Part shown: in pieces, positions 1 through 12,004 of the stretch | How positions within the stretch are numbered: position 1 is the stretch's first letter | Layout of the letters: every line of letters begins with the position of its first letter | Assembly: GCF_003711515.1 (NCBI RefSeq) | Contig: NW_021167090.1 | Coordinates: 937,346 to 1,001,345 of the forward strand | DNA: 64,000 nt | Direction: 5' to 3' | Source of the DNA: Sodiomyces alkalinus F11 | Lineage: Eukaryota; Ascomycota; Sordariomycetes; Glomerellales; Plectosphaerellaceae | The notes under the pieces: generated by a model | What the model was told of the DNA's origin: nothing | Seen by the model: only the letters and a program-made list of their open reading frames with translations | The model's database searches: none | Program-made: the position numbers and the translations under genes

Positions 1-225
1 GTACAGAAGATATACCTTATAGGTACAGTGATCATATGGTCCCTCCCACATACCCGATCAACTTTTCACTTTCTGAATTCGAAACCCGATCTGTTTCTCA
101 GTCAAATGGTAACGTGCCATACGATCATTCCTGATTAAGGGCAGTCAGCACTTCGGGAACCATCGTCGCATCCATCGCATTCATCACATTCGTCGAATCG
201 TCAGTGACAGTGGTCGCTAATCGCC

Positions 226-778
226 ATGTCGCCCTCTTACAAATCCGAGTACCCCGCCGGCCTGGCCGTGGACTCGAGCATCATCAGCTTCTTCGAAAAC
301 TTCTACCGCATCTCCGACACTCCAGGCAACCACGAGGCCTACGCCGACAACTTCACCGACGATGCGACGTTCATTCTAGCCTCCAAAGTCAGTCGCGGCC
401 GGTCGCAGATCATCTCGACCCGGAAGGGGATGTGGGCGAACATCGGTGCTCGCAGGCACGCACCTACCAAGATATTCCCCTTCGGTAACAACTCGCGCGC
501 ATTCATGCTTCATGGAGACGTCGCCTTCGCTTTCAGGGACGGCCGCCAGGGGACGCTACCGTGGGCCGCCCGCGCCGAGTTGGTGCAATCGCCAGCTGGC
601 GGTTGGAAGATGAGATTCTATCAAGTCTACCTTGTAGGTCGCCCGTTTCCATTTTCTGTCCCACAGCCGATGTCCCCCTTCCAGGGCTGACCGCAATACT
701 CTACGCCTTCAGGATACTCTACCCCTTCGGAATACCGGTAATGGCGTCGATGGTACGAAGTCGTCTGAATCTACATGA
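226..778 (+). CDS. SnoaL-like (NTF2-fold) small protein, 2 exons
   Basis: The model is join(226..633, 713..778), giving 157 residues. The intron has GTAGGT at its 5' end, a CTGAC branch-like site near 688 and ends in CAG. Splicing turns FYQVYL into FYQVYLDT, the usual ending of fungal SnoaL-like proteins. What is seen is a single compact domain: an N-terminal helix (SIISFFENFYRISD), a strand with NFTDDATF, then GMW, a central AFAFRDG strand and a C-terminal KMRFYQVYL strand. These match the cone-shaped SnoaL/NTF2 fold (established family pattern). Members range from polyketide cyclases to proteins with no known activity, and no catalytic residue can be assigned here, so the substrate is unknown. 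There is no signal peptide. The ATG at 226 is preferred over the overlapping frame at 204 because only this frame is conserved-looking and splices cleanly. Confidence 0.8.
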
Positions 779-2105
779 TCCGTCGGCTTTTGCGCAACGC
801 CGCAAAGGTGGTTCAAGCAGAGAAATACTCTCGAAAACCTCAACTCATCTCCGGGTGCGGAGATACGTTGTTCGGTAATAAATTGTCTGCAATCCTCGCA
901 GACCATAATACCAAATGGCGAAAGATATGGAAAGAATGTATCCCCGGGCCGGGGGGATTCATTATTATTATTACTATTATTAATATTATTATTATTAATC
1001 TTTTAGGCTGGCAGGTCATGGTTTGGCAAAGGGCAGAGAGTCGGATGCGCCGAGAAGAACGGAAAATGCGCCGACGAGCGTTGGTTCTTTACCTGCGCTC
1101 ATATTAGCACAAGCGAGGCGATATTGGTCTCAGTTTTGCGTTCAGCATGGCTGTGATAATACGGAGCTAGGGAGTACTCCGTAGGTCCGGAAATGGACTG
1201 CCTGACGCAGCACCACAAATTTAAAATGTTCAGTGAAATCTCGAGGCCCATGTCATACTCCATCTATCAGGTTCATGTTGGCAATTAGGAAAGCGACGTA
1301 TATCCGGGTGTTCTCGGTTCCTGGGTTCTTCAGGTCGGTGAAACGACTGACCATAAGGGTCATGTAGCGTATAATCCATACCTCCCCCAGTTACCTTCCC
1401 GCCACGTCCTCGCAAACGAGATAAGGATCCCATGATCTTTGTAAGAGGTGAGTACGAATTTTGGTGGAATCTAGTTACTATAAATACGTGCTTTTCCGGA
1501 TACCCATCGGAAAACGAGACTGTAAGCTGGCTGCTCCGTATCCCGAGACTCCGAGACCCGAGACGCAAGACTAAGACACGCCGCACGCTCTAGCTCCAAG
1601 CAGACTAAATTCAAGCGAATGTACCACCTTCTCCCGATGGTGGCTGGCGGGTCATGCGGTGATATCAATTGTCTGGGAACTCCGATGATCCGAGGGTGTG
1701 AAAGCCCCCCTTCCGATGGCATCTCACCATCCCCTCTGCCACTGACGGCTCGCAGTATGCAGCAGCGCCGCAGCGGAAGTACCGGATGTGGAAGAACATC
1801 CCCGTTGGCTTTTACACTACGGAGTGTATGGCCACCCATAATGGGAATGGTTTTGGTTTGACAGCCCTATGTCCATTCTATTTCCTGTGGTGGTGCGTTC
1901 GGATAGATGGTTCCAACATCCGCCATCGGATCTTTGACTTTAGCGGCTTGTGTCTCTGGCGTAGATTATCCTCTGACGTGCTGGAATGTGGATGCATTCC
2001 AAACATATACAGACGGGATCTGCTACTCATCCAGTTCACTTGTCAGGGAATACCTTCGTCTGTTCCTCCTCAACCCGTCATATTTACACAACTCTGCTCA
2101 AGAAC
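779..2105. other. Intergenic spacer, no gene seen
   Basis: This stretch separates the SnoaL-like gene from the CoA-transferase homologue. It contains short open frames on both strands, none with recognisable domains or consistent splice continuation. It holds an ATT/TTA-rich microsatellite (961-999) and one TACTCCGTA motif near 1164. The last part is presumably the promoter and leader of the gene starting at 2106. Confidence 0.6.
961..999. repeat. (ATT)n microsatellite tract
   Basis: This is an interrupted trinucleotide tract of ATT/TTA units, directly visible. It lies in non-coding DNA downstream of the SnoaL-like gene. Confidence 0.9.
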
Positions 2106-4095
2106 ATGACTGGGCCGTCATACTCGATGATTGGCGAGATCAAGCGCATTTTGGATCTCATAACATCCCTCGTCCAGCTTCCGTTAAGCCAAGAACAGAT
2201 TCGAAACAATGTGACGTTCACCTCTCCGCGTGAACTGCTTTACTTCCCCATTCCGTTCAAAGAAACCGAGGTCGCGTCAGCGTTGAAGGCCATCGAGGGA
2301 AGCCTGGCCTCCGCACTCGCCGCCCTTGAGAATGATGGACCCGAATCAACCGCCCCTGTCATCGTAAGCCTCGAGAGAACCACCGCGTTTCTCTTCCAGG
2401 CCTATCTAGCTTCTGTCGGGGGATTCGGCAAGCTCGACGAGGGCGTAAAGGCATTCCTGCCGGGTGCGACGCCCTTCCCCCTTTTCCCTCGCTGAGACTC
2501 GACGACCCTGGTGATGATCCACGGCTAATTCGGCTTACCCCTGACAGACACGGACTTGTTGCAAGCCCAATCAGACCCATATAGGCGCATGTCGGCGAAC
2601 CTGTACGAGACCAAGCGAGCGGGAGAATACTATCACATTCACGGCTCTCTGGAGGCATCTACGACGCTACGCATGATCGGCCTTGAACCCTTCAGACCGG
2701 ATCTACATGACCACGATGCCATTGTTGAGACGATCGAGTCCAAGGTCAGGCAATTGACCGTCGAGGAGCTGGAAGAGTTGAATGCGAAGAATCGCCAGGC
2801 GGGTATCCCTGCCTTGCAATACGACACGTTTTGCGCAACGCCCCATGTGAGTTGAGTGCTTCTCCAATATCATGCTATTCTATTGAGGGCAAACATACCA
2901 TGAGAACCAAGGTCCCCCCTGACAAAACCAACAGGGCAAAGCCAACATCGATCTACCACCATGGACAGTCGATAACCTCGAGGAAACTACGCCGCCGACT
3001 CCTTTACCCAGAACTAGACCATGTCGGGTACTGTCTGGAGTGAGAGTGTTGGAGTTATGCCGTATCATCGCCGGTCCCGTCATGGGCAGAATTCTGGCGG
3101 AATACGGAGCCGACGTGCTGAAAATAACAGGCCCCAACCTCAGTGATGTACCGTTCTTCCAAGTAGACGGCAATATGGGCAAGCACGCGGCCGAGATCGA
3201 TTTGAAATCAGATAAAGGCAGGAAAGTCTTCGAGGCCCTCCTCGAGGATGCTGATGTCGTATTGGACGGATACCGCCCCGGGACATTCGAGAGACTAGGC
3301 TATGGGCCGAAAGCGCTGGCGGAACTGGCGAAGAAGAGAGGCAAAGGCATCGTCTATGTCAATGAAAACTGCTTTGGGTACGAGGGTCCATGGGCACACC
3401 GGCCTGGTTGGCAGCAGATTGCCGATTGTGTAAGTCGTATTTTTTGCCGTTGTTTGGTATCTCCCTATACCAGTACGGCCGTTCCACCCACCGAGGGCTC
3501 GAGAAAAGAAAAATCAAAATAAAATAAAAAAGGAAAAAGAAGGAAATTTCTACTAACCCCGCTACTATAGGTAAGCGGCGTCGCCTGGGAACAAGGCAAA
3601 TTCATGAACCTCAACGAACCAGTCGTGCCGCCCTTCCCCATCTCCGACTACGGCACGGGCTGCATGGGCGCCATCGCCGCGCTGACGGGCCTCCACCACC
3701 GCGCGACCAAGGGCGGGTCCTGGCACGGCAAGGTGTCCCTCCTGCAATACGACCTGCTTCTCTTCAAGGTCGGGATGTACCCGGAGGAAGTGCGGGACCA
3801 CCTCCGAAGGGAGGCCGGCGAGGAGTTCCTCGCGCTGCGGCACAGCCACAGCGTGGATCAGATCTCGGGCACGGCGCTCCGTCGGTTGCAGTCGCTTCAC
3901 CCGCATTTGTTCGACGTGGATGAAGTGGGCGACAGCTGGTATTCGGGTGCGTACGATGCGGACGTGGTTGTCGTCCGGCCCGTTGTGGAAGTTGTGGGCC
4001 TGGGTGTGGGGTTTGAGAGGGCGAGTCGTCCTAACGCGACGGACGCCCCTAGTTGGAACTTTTTGGGTGATGATGATTACTGGAAGGAGTTTTGA
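2106..4095 (+). CDS. CoA-transferase family III (CaiB/BaiF) homologue, 4 exons
   Basis: The model is join(2106..2463, 2548..2846, 2935..3429, 3571..4095), 558 residues, with all junctions keeping frame. The introns have GTGCGA/CAG, GTGAGT/CAG and GTAAGT/TAG borders, and the last contains TACTAAC. The CaiB/BaiF core begins near residue 255 (VRVLELCRIIAGPVMGRILA), followed by GADVLKI, a DLKSDKGR segment and VLDGYRPGTFERLG. The second part carries SDYGTGCMGAIAALTGL. Known family members move CoA between acyl groups through an Asp thioester or racemise 2-methylacyl-CoA. Here the position of that Asp, after the Pro-Gly-aromatic motif, reads PGWQQ, so Q379 replaces Asp (see findings). About 250 residues precede the core, resembling the double-length fungal branch with a degenerate first half. 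The start at 2106 gives MTGPSYSM. An upstream in-frame ATG at 1986 would add unlikely residues. Cytosolic or peroxisomal location cannot be told, and the C-terminus (KEF) is not a clear PTS1. Confidence 0.85.
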
Positions 4096-5290
4096 TTGTC
4101 CAACGTGAGGACGACGCATTGATGAATCATGAGACCAACGGAGTTGATGGGAAATTGGAATGATCCTCTATTCTTGGCAGTTCTCGGGTTCAGAGGATGG
4201 AGAGCCATCTGTTAAAGAAATAGAATAATTTGTGAAGTAACTCTTCTGGCTTTATTTACCTGCGTGTGAGATGTTATGTTGAATGCCGAATTTCCAATAA
4301 GACGAGGATGCAATGCTGGAGTGTCGTCGCCCTCCACATCCCGGCCCATTTCTTGGCACGGTACTGCCAGTCTGGATTAGGACAAATTGAGGGGCCCCTC
4401 ATCGTTAGCGAACGGCCGAGTCCGGGGTGCGGGGTCCGGGTCCCGGCGTCGGTCAGGAGGGATACTACCAAGTCACATTATATAATACAACGTATACCTT
4501 AATCATTCGCCATTCTGGTACGTTTCAAGACCAAACGCATATACACGTGTAGAATTAAACTACAGCTTATGTGACTTGGTGAATTATGAACTTTTTCCCC
4601 GGGAAGTTTAAAATCCATCAACCAAGGCCCAAGGAGGACCAAGTCGACTTGAGCCCTCCTCCGCTGCACTAGCCTGGCAGCGGGGGGGCCTAAAGTTTTT
4701 ATATGTTGCGGGGTTCGTTATGGCTTGGGGTAATCGTCAGCTTACAGTGAGTACGCATACTTGGAACTTGGGCTTGTATCCATATCGAGTGGGTAATACG
4801 GTACGCAATACTGAGGAGGGAAGGGGGAAGAAGGAAGGAGCCTCCCCCGGTCTCCTGCCTCCGTTGGCTTTTCCACGATAAGGTACAAGAAGATACGATG
4901 AGAATGCGGAGTAATTCTTACGGTACCGAACTGGTTTATGCCTTCCGTTTGACCGGGACAGCGTTGGATAAGGTAAGGTAGATTAGATGTCCCATATCTG
5001 CCGGTTCGGGCCCCGGGGGGCATCATGCAGCCGGCCGTCTAAGTACCTAACTGACAAAACGAAAATCATATCTCGCTTTTCCGCGCTTCTACTCCGTACT
5101 TTGACTTCCCCAGCCTGCCTCTTTCCATTTTTAGTTGTCTTTTTGTGCCTTCCCCCCTCGAAACGACTCCGTACTCCGTATATATTCGTAGGTCCTACTG
5201 CGCCATTCCTTTCCAACATCACCGCCATCACCCGTCACAAATCAGTTACGGTACAAACCCTCTACGATAATCAACGTCATTTGCAAAAAC
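4096..5290. other. Intergenic spacer, no gene seen
   Basis: The spacer lies between the CoA-transferase homologue and the dioxygenase. It holds short open frames only, an AAGGTAAGGTAG motif near 4971 and a TACTCCGTATATA element near 5172-5183. The latter could act as the core promoter of the downstream gene. Confidence 0.55.
5178..5185 (+). promoter_or_regulatory. Possible TATA-like element upstream of dioxygenase
   Basis: GTATATAT sits about 110 bp before the ATG at 5291, inside a pyrimidine-rich leader. This is a positional inference only, and no transcription start is known. Confidence 0.3.
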
Positions 5291-6561
5291 ATGGGTTCCG
5301 TGCAGGATATCTCCAGCAAGACCGACGGCACCACGACCCTTGGCCAGGAATTCACCAAAAATGTGATCCAGTCCATGGGTCCCAACGCCTCGCCGCGGAT
5401 GCGCGAGGTCATGAGCTGCTTTATCCAGCACATTCACGACTTTGCACGGAAGTGCAACCTCACAGTGGACGAATGGACTGCCGCCGTCAAGATGATCAAT
5501 TGGGCCGGCCAGATGAGCGATGATAAGCGGAACGAAGGCCAGCTTATGTGCGATATTCTTGGCTTGGAGTCGTACGTTATGTTTTTCCCCGGAGGCCCTT
5601 TCCTCTTTCCAACTTCCTCGTGGCTGACTCCGCTGACGCTATTGTCAAAACTCCAGGCTCGTTGATGCAATTACCTATGATCAGGCCCTGAAGAGCGGCA
5701 AGCCAGTCACTGCGTCGGCCATCCTGGGTCCCTTCTGGAGGGCCGATACCCCTACCCGCCCGAACGGTGCCAACATTTCTTCTGATACCCCCGAGGACGG
5801 CCAGCTCGTCTACATGCATGGAAGGGTGACCGATGCCGAATCCGGGAACCCCATTCCCAATGCTACGATCGACGTTTGGCAGGCATCCACAAATGGTGAG
5901 AAGGAACCATCTTGTTTCGCACAAGAGAGATGAATCCAACAAAGGGCGGCGCTGTCGTTGCTTTCCGCCTCCTGTTTCAGGACTTTATGAGCAGCAAGAC
6001 CCCAACCAAAAGGAGCACAACCTGCGCGGCAAGTTCATCACGGACAGCTACGGGGAGTATTCGCTCTACTGCCTTCGTCCCACCCCCTATCCGGTATGTC
6101 TATGTCTTTCCCTGGCCACTTCGCCTCACACTATGTCCGCAAAAGACGAAGACTTAAAGAGATAACCTCCCTCTGACTGTATTACTTCTTTTGCAACAGA
6201 TTCCGAACGACGGCCCTGCTGGCAAGCTCCTGGCTCTACTCGACCGTCACGAATGGCGACCAGCTCACATTCACTTGATTGTATGAAATAGATTATACGC
6301 CCCGCCCTCCCGTTGTGCTTATGCATGTACGATCCCGGTTCAAAGCGGAAACTAACATTTCGGAAATTGGAAAATCAGGCCCTCGCCGATGGCTACAAGC
6401 CCATTACCACCCAGATCTTCGACAAGGACTCCGCCTACCTGAACGACGACTCTGTGTTTGCCGTTAAAGAGGGCCTTGTAGTGTCCTTTGCCGAGAGGAA
6501 GAATGACCCGCAGGCTAGCTTGGAGCTCGCGTATGATGTTCACCTGGGCCGATGTATTTAG
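5291..6561 (+). CDS. Intradiol ring-cleavage dioxygenase (hydroxyquinol/catechol 1,2-dioxygenase type), 5 exons
   Basis: The model is join(5291..5571, 5657..5895, 5981..6093, 6200..6280, 6379..6561), 298 residues. All introns are GT-AG and phases agree. Non-haem Fe(III) intradiol dioxygenases insert O2 between the two hydroxyls of catechol or hydroxyquinol, giving cis,cis-muconate or maleylacetate. The four expected iron ligands are visible: Y176 (NGLYEQQ), Y210 (RPTPYPIP), H234 and H236 (RPAHIHL). The N-terminal helical dimerisation/lipid-binding region (residues 1-100, with FARKCNLTVDEW) and the ILGPFWR motif that opens the catalytic domain are present. The overall pattern resembles fungal hydroxyquinol 1,2-dioxygenases of the 3-oxoadipate route. 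Catechol 1,2-dioxygenase remains possible because specificity cannot be read with certainty. There is no signal peptide, so it is probably cytosolic. Length is normal for the family. Confidence 0.92.
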
Positions 6562-8898
6562 GAGGTTTCGCGAGATTTTCTTCTTTTTCTTTCATTCCCT
6601 TGCTGTAGATGCTATTCATCCCTGCTATTATATATGGGAGCAAATAACCTTCATTGCTGCTTTCTTGGGGTCTGGTTAAGACAGGAGTCATGGTTCCTGA
6701 AGATGTTTCGTTTCACGTTGCACTCAGCCGCCCCCCTGGGCCCTTGCATCTTTGTCGAAAGTAACACGACGGTTGCCACCCAGACTTGGTGAAACGTGTT
6801 GTTACGCCGTGAGTGCGCCCAATGGAAGCCGCAAGTCGAATTCTATCCATTCACCACTGGCTACCCGTCCCCGATAAATGGACTGCAATCTGCAGCTCGG
6901 CCGGATCCCGTGTCGCTCGTGCTGCATTCCAGCGATCCGACTGGACATTTTTTTATTATATGTTGCGTTAATCTTATTTTTATCTTATTTTCAAAGTTTG
7001 CATCCTGTCACTTACTCGAAATCCAGTGGCGGTCGCGAATCATTTGGCTCAACTCCGTTCGTTGCAGCTACGGCGTGTCGCACAGTCGCGCAGTCGCATT
7101 AAGAGTTCCAACCACATATATGGGACTGACATAGTACGGACGACGTCGAACGATCCACCTCACATACTACGCAAGGGACAAAAACGTGGTTAAACCAAGA
7201 CGCTCTGGCCCTGTAGAACGGATAAGATTGACACTTTTGACAGGTGCACCTGCAGTTGGATGCAACGCCGGGTCGCGCCCATACCCATAAAGGCAGGTGC
7301 TTAGACTGATGTGATGTTGGCATTCGTTGACATTTGTTGGCACGAGCGTGCGGCTCTGCGACGCTCCCAACGTCATGTCTTTCTTTTGGTTTTGTCGTAT
7401 AATGGATTAAACGTAGTAGTGATGTGGTCGGATCAATCGATTGATATGGCAGAGAACCCCGTATTCCGTAACAGGGGTTGGGTGAGGCTTCGTAGAACCA
7501 GGTCTACGGTCATAAGTGGCACCATGCACCTAGGACTTGCCAGCTCTCATGAGAACTCCAGACTCCAGAGAGTGCAAGGATATAATCAGCGACGTCGCAA
7601 CCGTAGAAGCGTTGGTTCTTCAATGTCTTTTTTCGAGTCTGATACGATGTCCAAATCAATCAATTGAACTAGTCCGCAAATGGTTTTTCTGAACTTTGTT
7701 TTGCGAACACCGCAAAAGGCGGTTCCATTATCTCAGGCCTCAGAAACAGAACCCCGTAATGCGTTTTATGGCGTGTGTACATGTAGTTTTCAAGTTTCAA
7801 GGCGACAGAGACAGCAAAAACTTACCCGATTCCTCCCATGGCTGCATGTGGTCGTCCGACAGGCTGATGGGAGGGCCGTGAAAGCAGAGACGACTCTTAG
7901 TCGCCATTGGACCTGAGAACCGCAGTTCAACGGGCCAATCAATGGGTTTAATTAATCATTATTTTTATTCTTATTTACGCAGAAGAAACACGGGCTATGG
8001 AATCCAGCATGTTCAATGTGGTTCTCGCTGAGCCCACATTAAACCCGGGATTTTTTTTTTCTTCTTTTTTCTTTTCCCCGTGGTCTCTGTCCCCCCCTCG
8101 TGTTACACTTGATGCCGAGAACCGTGCTCGACTTATTGGCCAGAAATTCAGTCTTCACCTGCAGGATACATGCGCGTAGCTCGGTCACAGACAAGGCCCA
8201 CGTGCCCCCATGGAGAGCGTAGAGCGAATAGGGTTGCTTGGTGCATGATCCATTATGGATTCTTCAGCGGTATGATGTATCATAAGCTACGTAGCGAGCT
8301 GATGTGGACACAGCAGCATTCCACATATGTTCTCAATTGTTCTTTATGTCTCGCAGATCTTAAACCGAGTCCTAGACCAGGCGAAATAATTCTGCATCTC
8401 ATCAGAGACATGCAAGGTCCAGATGTTTCTGACCAAGATGAGACACACCTTGCCAACTTTAGCACTACACCGATCTCACATGATATATGGAACAATTTAA
8501 CGCCGTTAGACCATGTTGCGAACAGCGCTGGTGGGTCCCCACGCGGTTTGCGGTCCGAAGTGGTAATTTCGGGCGGGAACCCCCCGAGAGACGAACCATG
8601 CGGGCGCAGAACCCAGATGCTTCCCACCGCCTTTTTTGTCTTTCTGGTGGCCTGCATGGTGGTGGCTATATATCCCCTGGCGAGAATGCCTTGTTTGGCG
8701 GGCTGACTCTGGTCTGGGCAAGTGTTGCGTGAAAGCGACAGTATGAAAGTGGGTACATGTACGTGAAAATGCAACAGGAATGATGTCGGGGTCTTCGGGG
8801 CAGACTCAACAACGTTCCCTGGGACCTGGACACGAACGAATGAAATGCGCTCCAATTGTCTTCCATGTACGCCAAATGTACGGCCATGCTGTATGTAT

Positions 8899-8926
8899 GT
8901 ACGACGTACGACGTACGACGTACGAC
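8899..8926. repeat. Tandem 7-bp repeat, 4 copies of GTACGAC
   Basis: There are four perfect consecutive copies of GTACGAC. The repeat lies in non-coding DNA, and GTAC/GTACG words recur elsewhere in the spacers of this window. Confidence 0.9.
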
Positions 8927-10585
8927 AGACCAGATGAAGCAGAACGCCTGTGTGGGCTGATGGTGATTGATCCGAGATCGGAATCGAGGGCGTCGCAAAT
9001 ATTCCAGTTCAAATCTCCTTTCTCCACAACTCCACAGACACCACGCGGTCCAGAAAGTGGCTGAGACAGGCTCGTCTAGGGCTCGGCGGTTTGCCTACCA
9101 ATGAACCGCCAACCTCAAGTGGGCCAGTATTCAGCTCGCAGCATACCAGGGCGCTGAACCGTTCGTGCCGCGTGCGTTCCGGGAACCGTGAAATAACTCG
9201 CCTAGCGTCCCCTTGTCCCAGTCCTCGGCACATGCAGTGGTAAATTCCTGGGGTTCCAGCCAATGGCGTTTCCATCCGCTCTTTCTCCCAGGGCTGGTAT
9301 AGCGTCCTTGGCAATAGAGGTGCAGTGATTAAGGAGGAGTAATACATTCGTACATCCTTAGGGACGGCTCAGCAGGCCAAGACTTTTATTTTAGTTGGCT
9401 GTAAGGGACCCAAACTGCTAAATATCCCAACATAATTATGCTAATGGTACATGTAGGTACGGGAAACCCGCAATCGCTTCAAGTTGCCGGATTCGTAAAG
9501 GGAATGTAAGTAATATGCCTTGCCGACTTTTCAAACATGTTCCGCTTGTTAAACTAGCACACACTCTCTTCTAACCCCCTCTTACGATATGTCAACTTCC
9601 GCCCCATCGTTGAGAACTCGCTTGCGGTACTCGGTGTCGAATGTGGGACCACGGCGGGGCTGGTCCGTGCTGACCACCGGCCGGGGAGCCGGGACGGAAC
9701 GAACCGACAAGGTCCGGGCGCGCCGCGCAGCCATAAGAGGAGAACACACAGCGGGCTAACTACCTATTCAGGGGCGCAAGATTACGTTGTAGTCTTTTCG
9801 CCCAAGTTTTCCGTGTCTATCGTTGTTTCGGCAACTGGTGGGGAGGTTTAGGAACTTGGACGTAATAATGGATCCCTCTCGAATCCATTAAACAACCTCG
9901 TGGGTGAACTGAACGGTCTGAGCCCAACCGTTGAGTATGTATACAGCTAATATCTCTCAACTACCGGCACGGATAGTGCACTTTGTAAAAAGGGCCGAGC
10001 GAACCTATGCTCGAGACGGCTATTTTCAAGCTTTATGGTATTGTGGCTTCGGACCATGTTTCCCCGTTGTAGCGTCGTTACCTAATCCACTCGGTGGCTT
10101 GCTTCTCAAGTGGAGATGCCATCTCGGTGAAGCCACGGACCGATTCAGGGGGTCATGGTGAGTCGAGCCTCGTTAACTTTGTACTTCTTCGCCACCTTTC
10201 TATCCCCATGGCATGAAGCTATTTAGCCGGACATCACAAGATCGGAGCAAAATCGGAGAGGGAATGCATCGCCAAGGTCGACTTTCCAATAACTCTCCCT
10301 TCACCGCAATAGTTTCCCTGGCCCACAGCCCTGCCCAGAGCCCTGCCCAGAGACTCGGCGGCAGGTTGTGGCGTCATTCCAGACAGTGAGTGTGGGTTTG
10401 TTTACCGGTGTCATCAAGGGTACCGAATAATTACGTTTATTGCTCCACGTGAATTGACATCCTTGCTGTGGAGTTCAGCAAGAACGGACCCGGGTGAAGT
10501 CCGAGACTCCTCCATACCACAGCGAGCCTAGCGAGGTACCGGATTCTACTTCAAAGTTCGTACTGAATCACCACGAAGGTATGTC

Positions 10586-10593
10586 TATAAAAG
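10586..10593 (+). promoter_or_regulatory. TATA box candidate for the cysteine-rich secreted protein
   Basis: TATAAAAG lies 150 bp before the ATG at 10736. A CACCACCATCACC-rich, purine-poor leader follows, typical of a fungal 5' UTR. A consensus TATA box suggests a strongly regulated gene (inference). Confidence 0.55.
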
Positions 10594-10735
10594 CCACCTT
10601 CGACGTTGCCTCCTCGGACTCCTGTTTTCCACATCTTCACCACCATCACTCCTCGACATCCATCAAAGCTATAACCCACTAATACACCTTGTCAAACACC
10701 ACCATCCCCACCACCACTCTTAGCCACCACTCAAA

Positions 10736-11143
10736 ATGCGTTTCTTCGCCACTCTCCTCATCTCCCTCGCCGCGGGCGCCTACGCCTCTCCTCACGCGTG
10801 AGTTCACACTGTTCTTCGCCGTCAAGACCCAAGTCAAGTTCACTGACGAATCCTTCCCTCCAGTCTGTCCGAGGAACGCAGCGCCGGCCTCGAGACCAGG
10901 GCCACCGTCCCGGAACACTTCCAGTGCAAGGAGGACCGCGACTGCGTGGAGCGCAACGTCGGCAACTGCTGCGGCTACTACCCCATGTGCGCCAACTCCG
11001 AGGCCGTGCTACCGCACCCTTGCCCCAGCGGCGGCTTCGGTGTCTGCGGCTGGCCCGTGATTGACCAGTGCAAGTGCGGAAGCAAGGGGGGATGCATGTC
11101 GCTCCAGAGCGGAAACATCGTCCATGGAAGCGAGTGGGAATAA
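10736..11143 (+). CDS. Small secreted cysteine-rich protein (10 Cys), 2 exons
   Basis: The model is join(10736..10797, 10864..11143), 113 residues. The intron is GTGAGT...CAG. The N-terminus (MRFFATLLISLAAGAYA) is a classical signal peptide with likely cleavage after Ala17. The mature part has ten cysteines at 42, 48, 56, 57, 63, 74, 82, 90, 92 and 98, including a CC pair and a CxC, which suits five disulfides. It is Gly/Pro-rich with no membrane segment, so it is probably extracellular. I do not recognise a named family. The spacing is reminiscent of small knotted inhibitor-like or effector-like fungal proteins, but no function can be assigned. It stands alone in a gene-poor region with its own TATA-box candidate, a setting common for secreted accessory proteins. 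The short second exon ends in TAA. Confidence 0.85.
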
Positions 11144-12004
11144 ATGGGCTGCTGTGAGCATCGGACGGTGTCTCGTTAATTTGTCTGGTATCTGTGGGAG
11201 GAAAAGGGGGTACGCATTATGATGAACATGCTTATTGGATATCGGGATGGGTGGTTATTACGGTTATGGCAAAATCATGAGCGGATAGCTGAGAAGTAAA
11301 AATTCACCATAGTCCTCGACATCTTGTTCTCTGTGTGAAGTGGTGCATGCACGCAGTATGGCAAGCCAGGTAGTTGCTAATCATGGTGTTTATTGATGCT
11401 CCTTTCTGCCTTTGGGAGGAACAAGTGTGGTCTGAGAGCATATATATTTGAAGTAGGGTATTTCCTACATACTCCCAGGTCAACTCTGAATGCTAGGTGA
11501 GTCTCCATGCGACAACAGGTATATTGTATTGCGTAAGGCATGGGGGGGTTATCCCATAGCTTATAACTCCTTTGAGGTAGACCGTAGATGAGATCCTCGG
11601 ATTATCTCTCTTTGAATTTGCCCGATTGTGTATTGCTTCTGTTTATGTCTCATCTGTACACGTCTAAGCGAAGACTTTGACTTATATTGTGCGTTTGATC
11701 CCGGAAGCTTCTATACAACTCTCACACCACCGTAGCCTGTAGTTGGAGACGGGAGGCCGCAGGCTGCAGAGCTTCAGCCTGGCTGCCCCCAACAGCGTGT
11801 TGCGATCCAAACGCTGTCCGGTATACCCTCATCCCCCCTCTCTCCTCTCTACATGCCATTGCAGATCCAACTCTCTTTAGTAGCCACTTTCGAAAGGTAT
11901 GTCACATCTGACTTTTTCAGTGCCTTCGGGTAGCTGACATTTGCACTACCTCCCTGGACCATCACTCTCGAAAGCTGAAGCTTTGTCTTCGTCACCTCTG
12001 CGAG
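11144..12004. other. Intergenic spacer, no gene seen
   Basis: This holds the 3' end of the secreted-protein gene and the leader of the zinc-finger gene. Only short open frames without similarity to known domains are seen. No repeat of note was found. Confidence 0.6.

Larger units (their letters stand above)
6562..10735. other. 4.2 kb gene-poor spacer
   Basis: No open frame here has a recognisable domain or chains to another by splicing. The longest is a 178-codon frame at 8170-8706, overlapped by a comparable frame on the opposite strand, which is typical of chance. Visible items are a T-rich run at about 8050-8075, a tandem GTACGAC array (8899-8926) and a GC-rich patch near 9640-9730. The last 250 bp form the promoter and leader of the secreted-protein gene at 10736. 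Confidence 0.6.

Noticed and set aside
1986..2105. N-terminal extension of the CoA-transferase homologue from ATG 1986
   Set aside because: The 40 added residues are His/Ser/Thr-rich without pattern. The ATG at 2106 opens the sequence that looks conserved.
8170..8706. 178-codon frame ending in a hydrophobic helix
   Set aside because: No conserved motif is seen, an equally long frame lies on the opposite strand (8280-8855), codon use is not coding-like and no splice partner exists.
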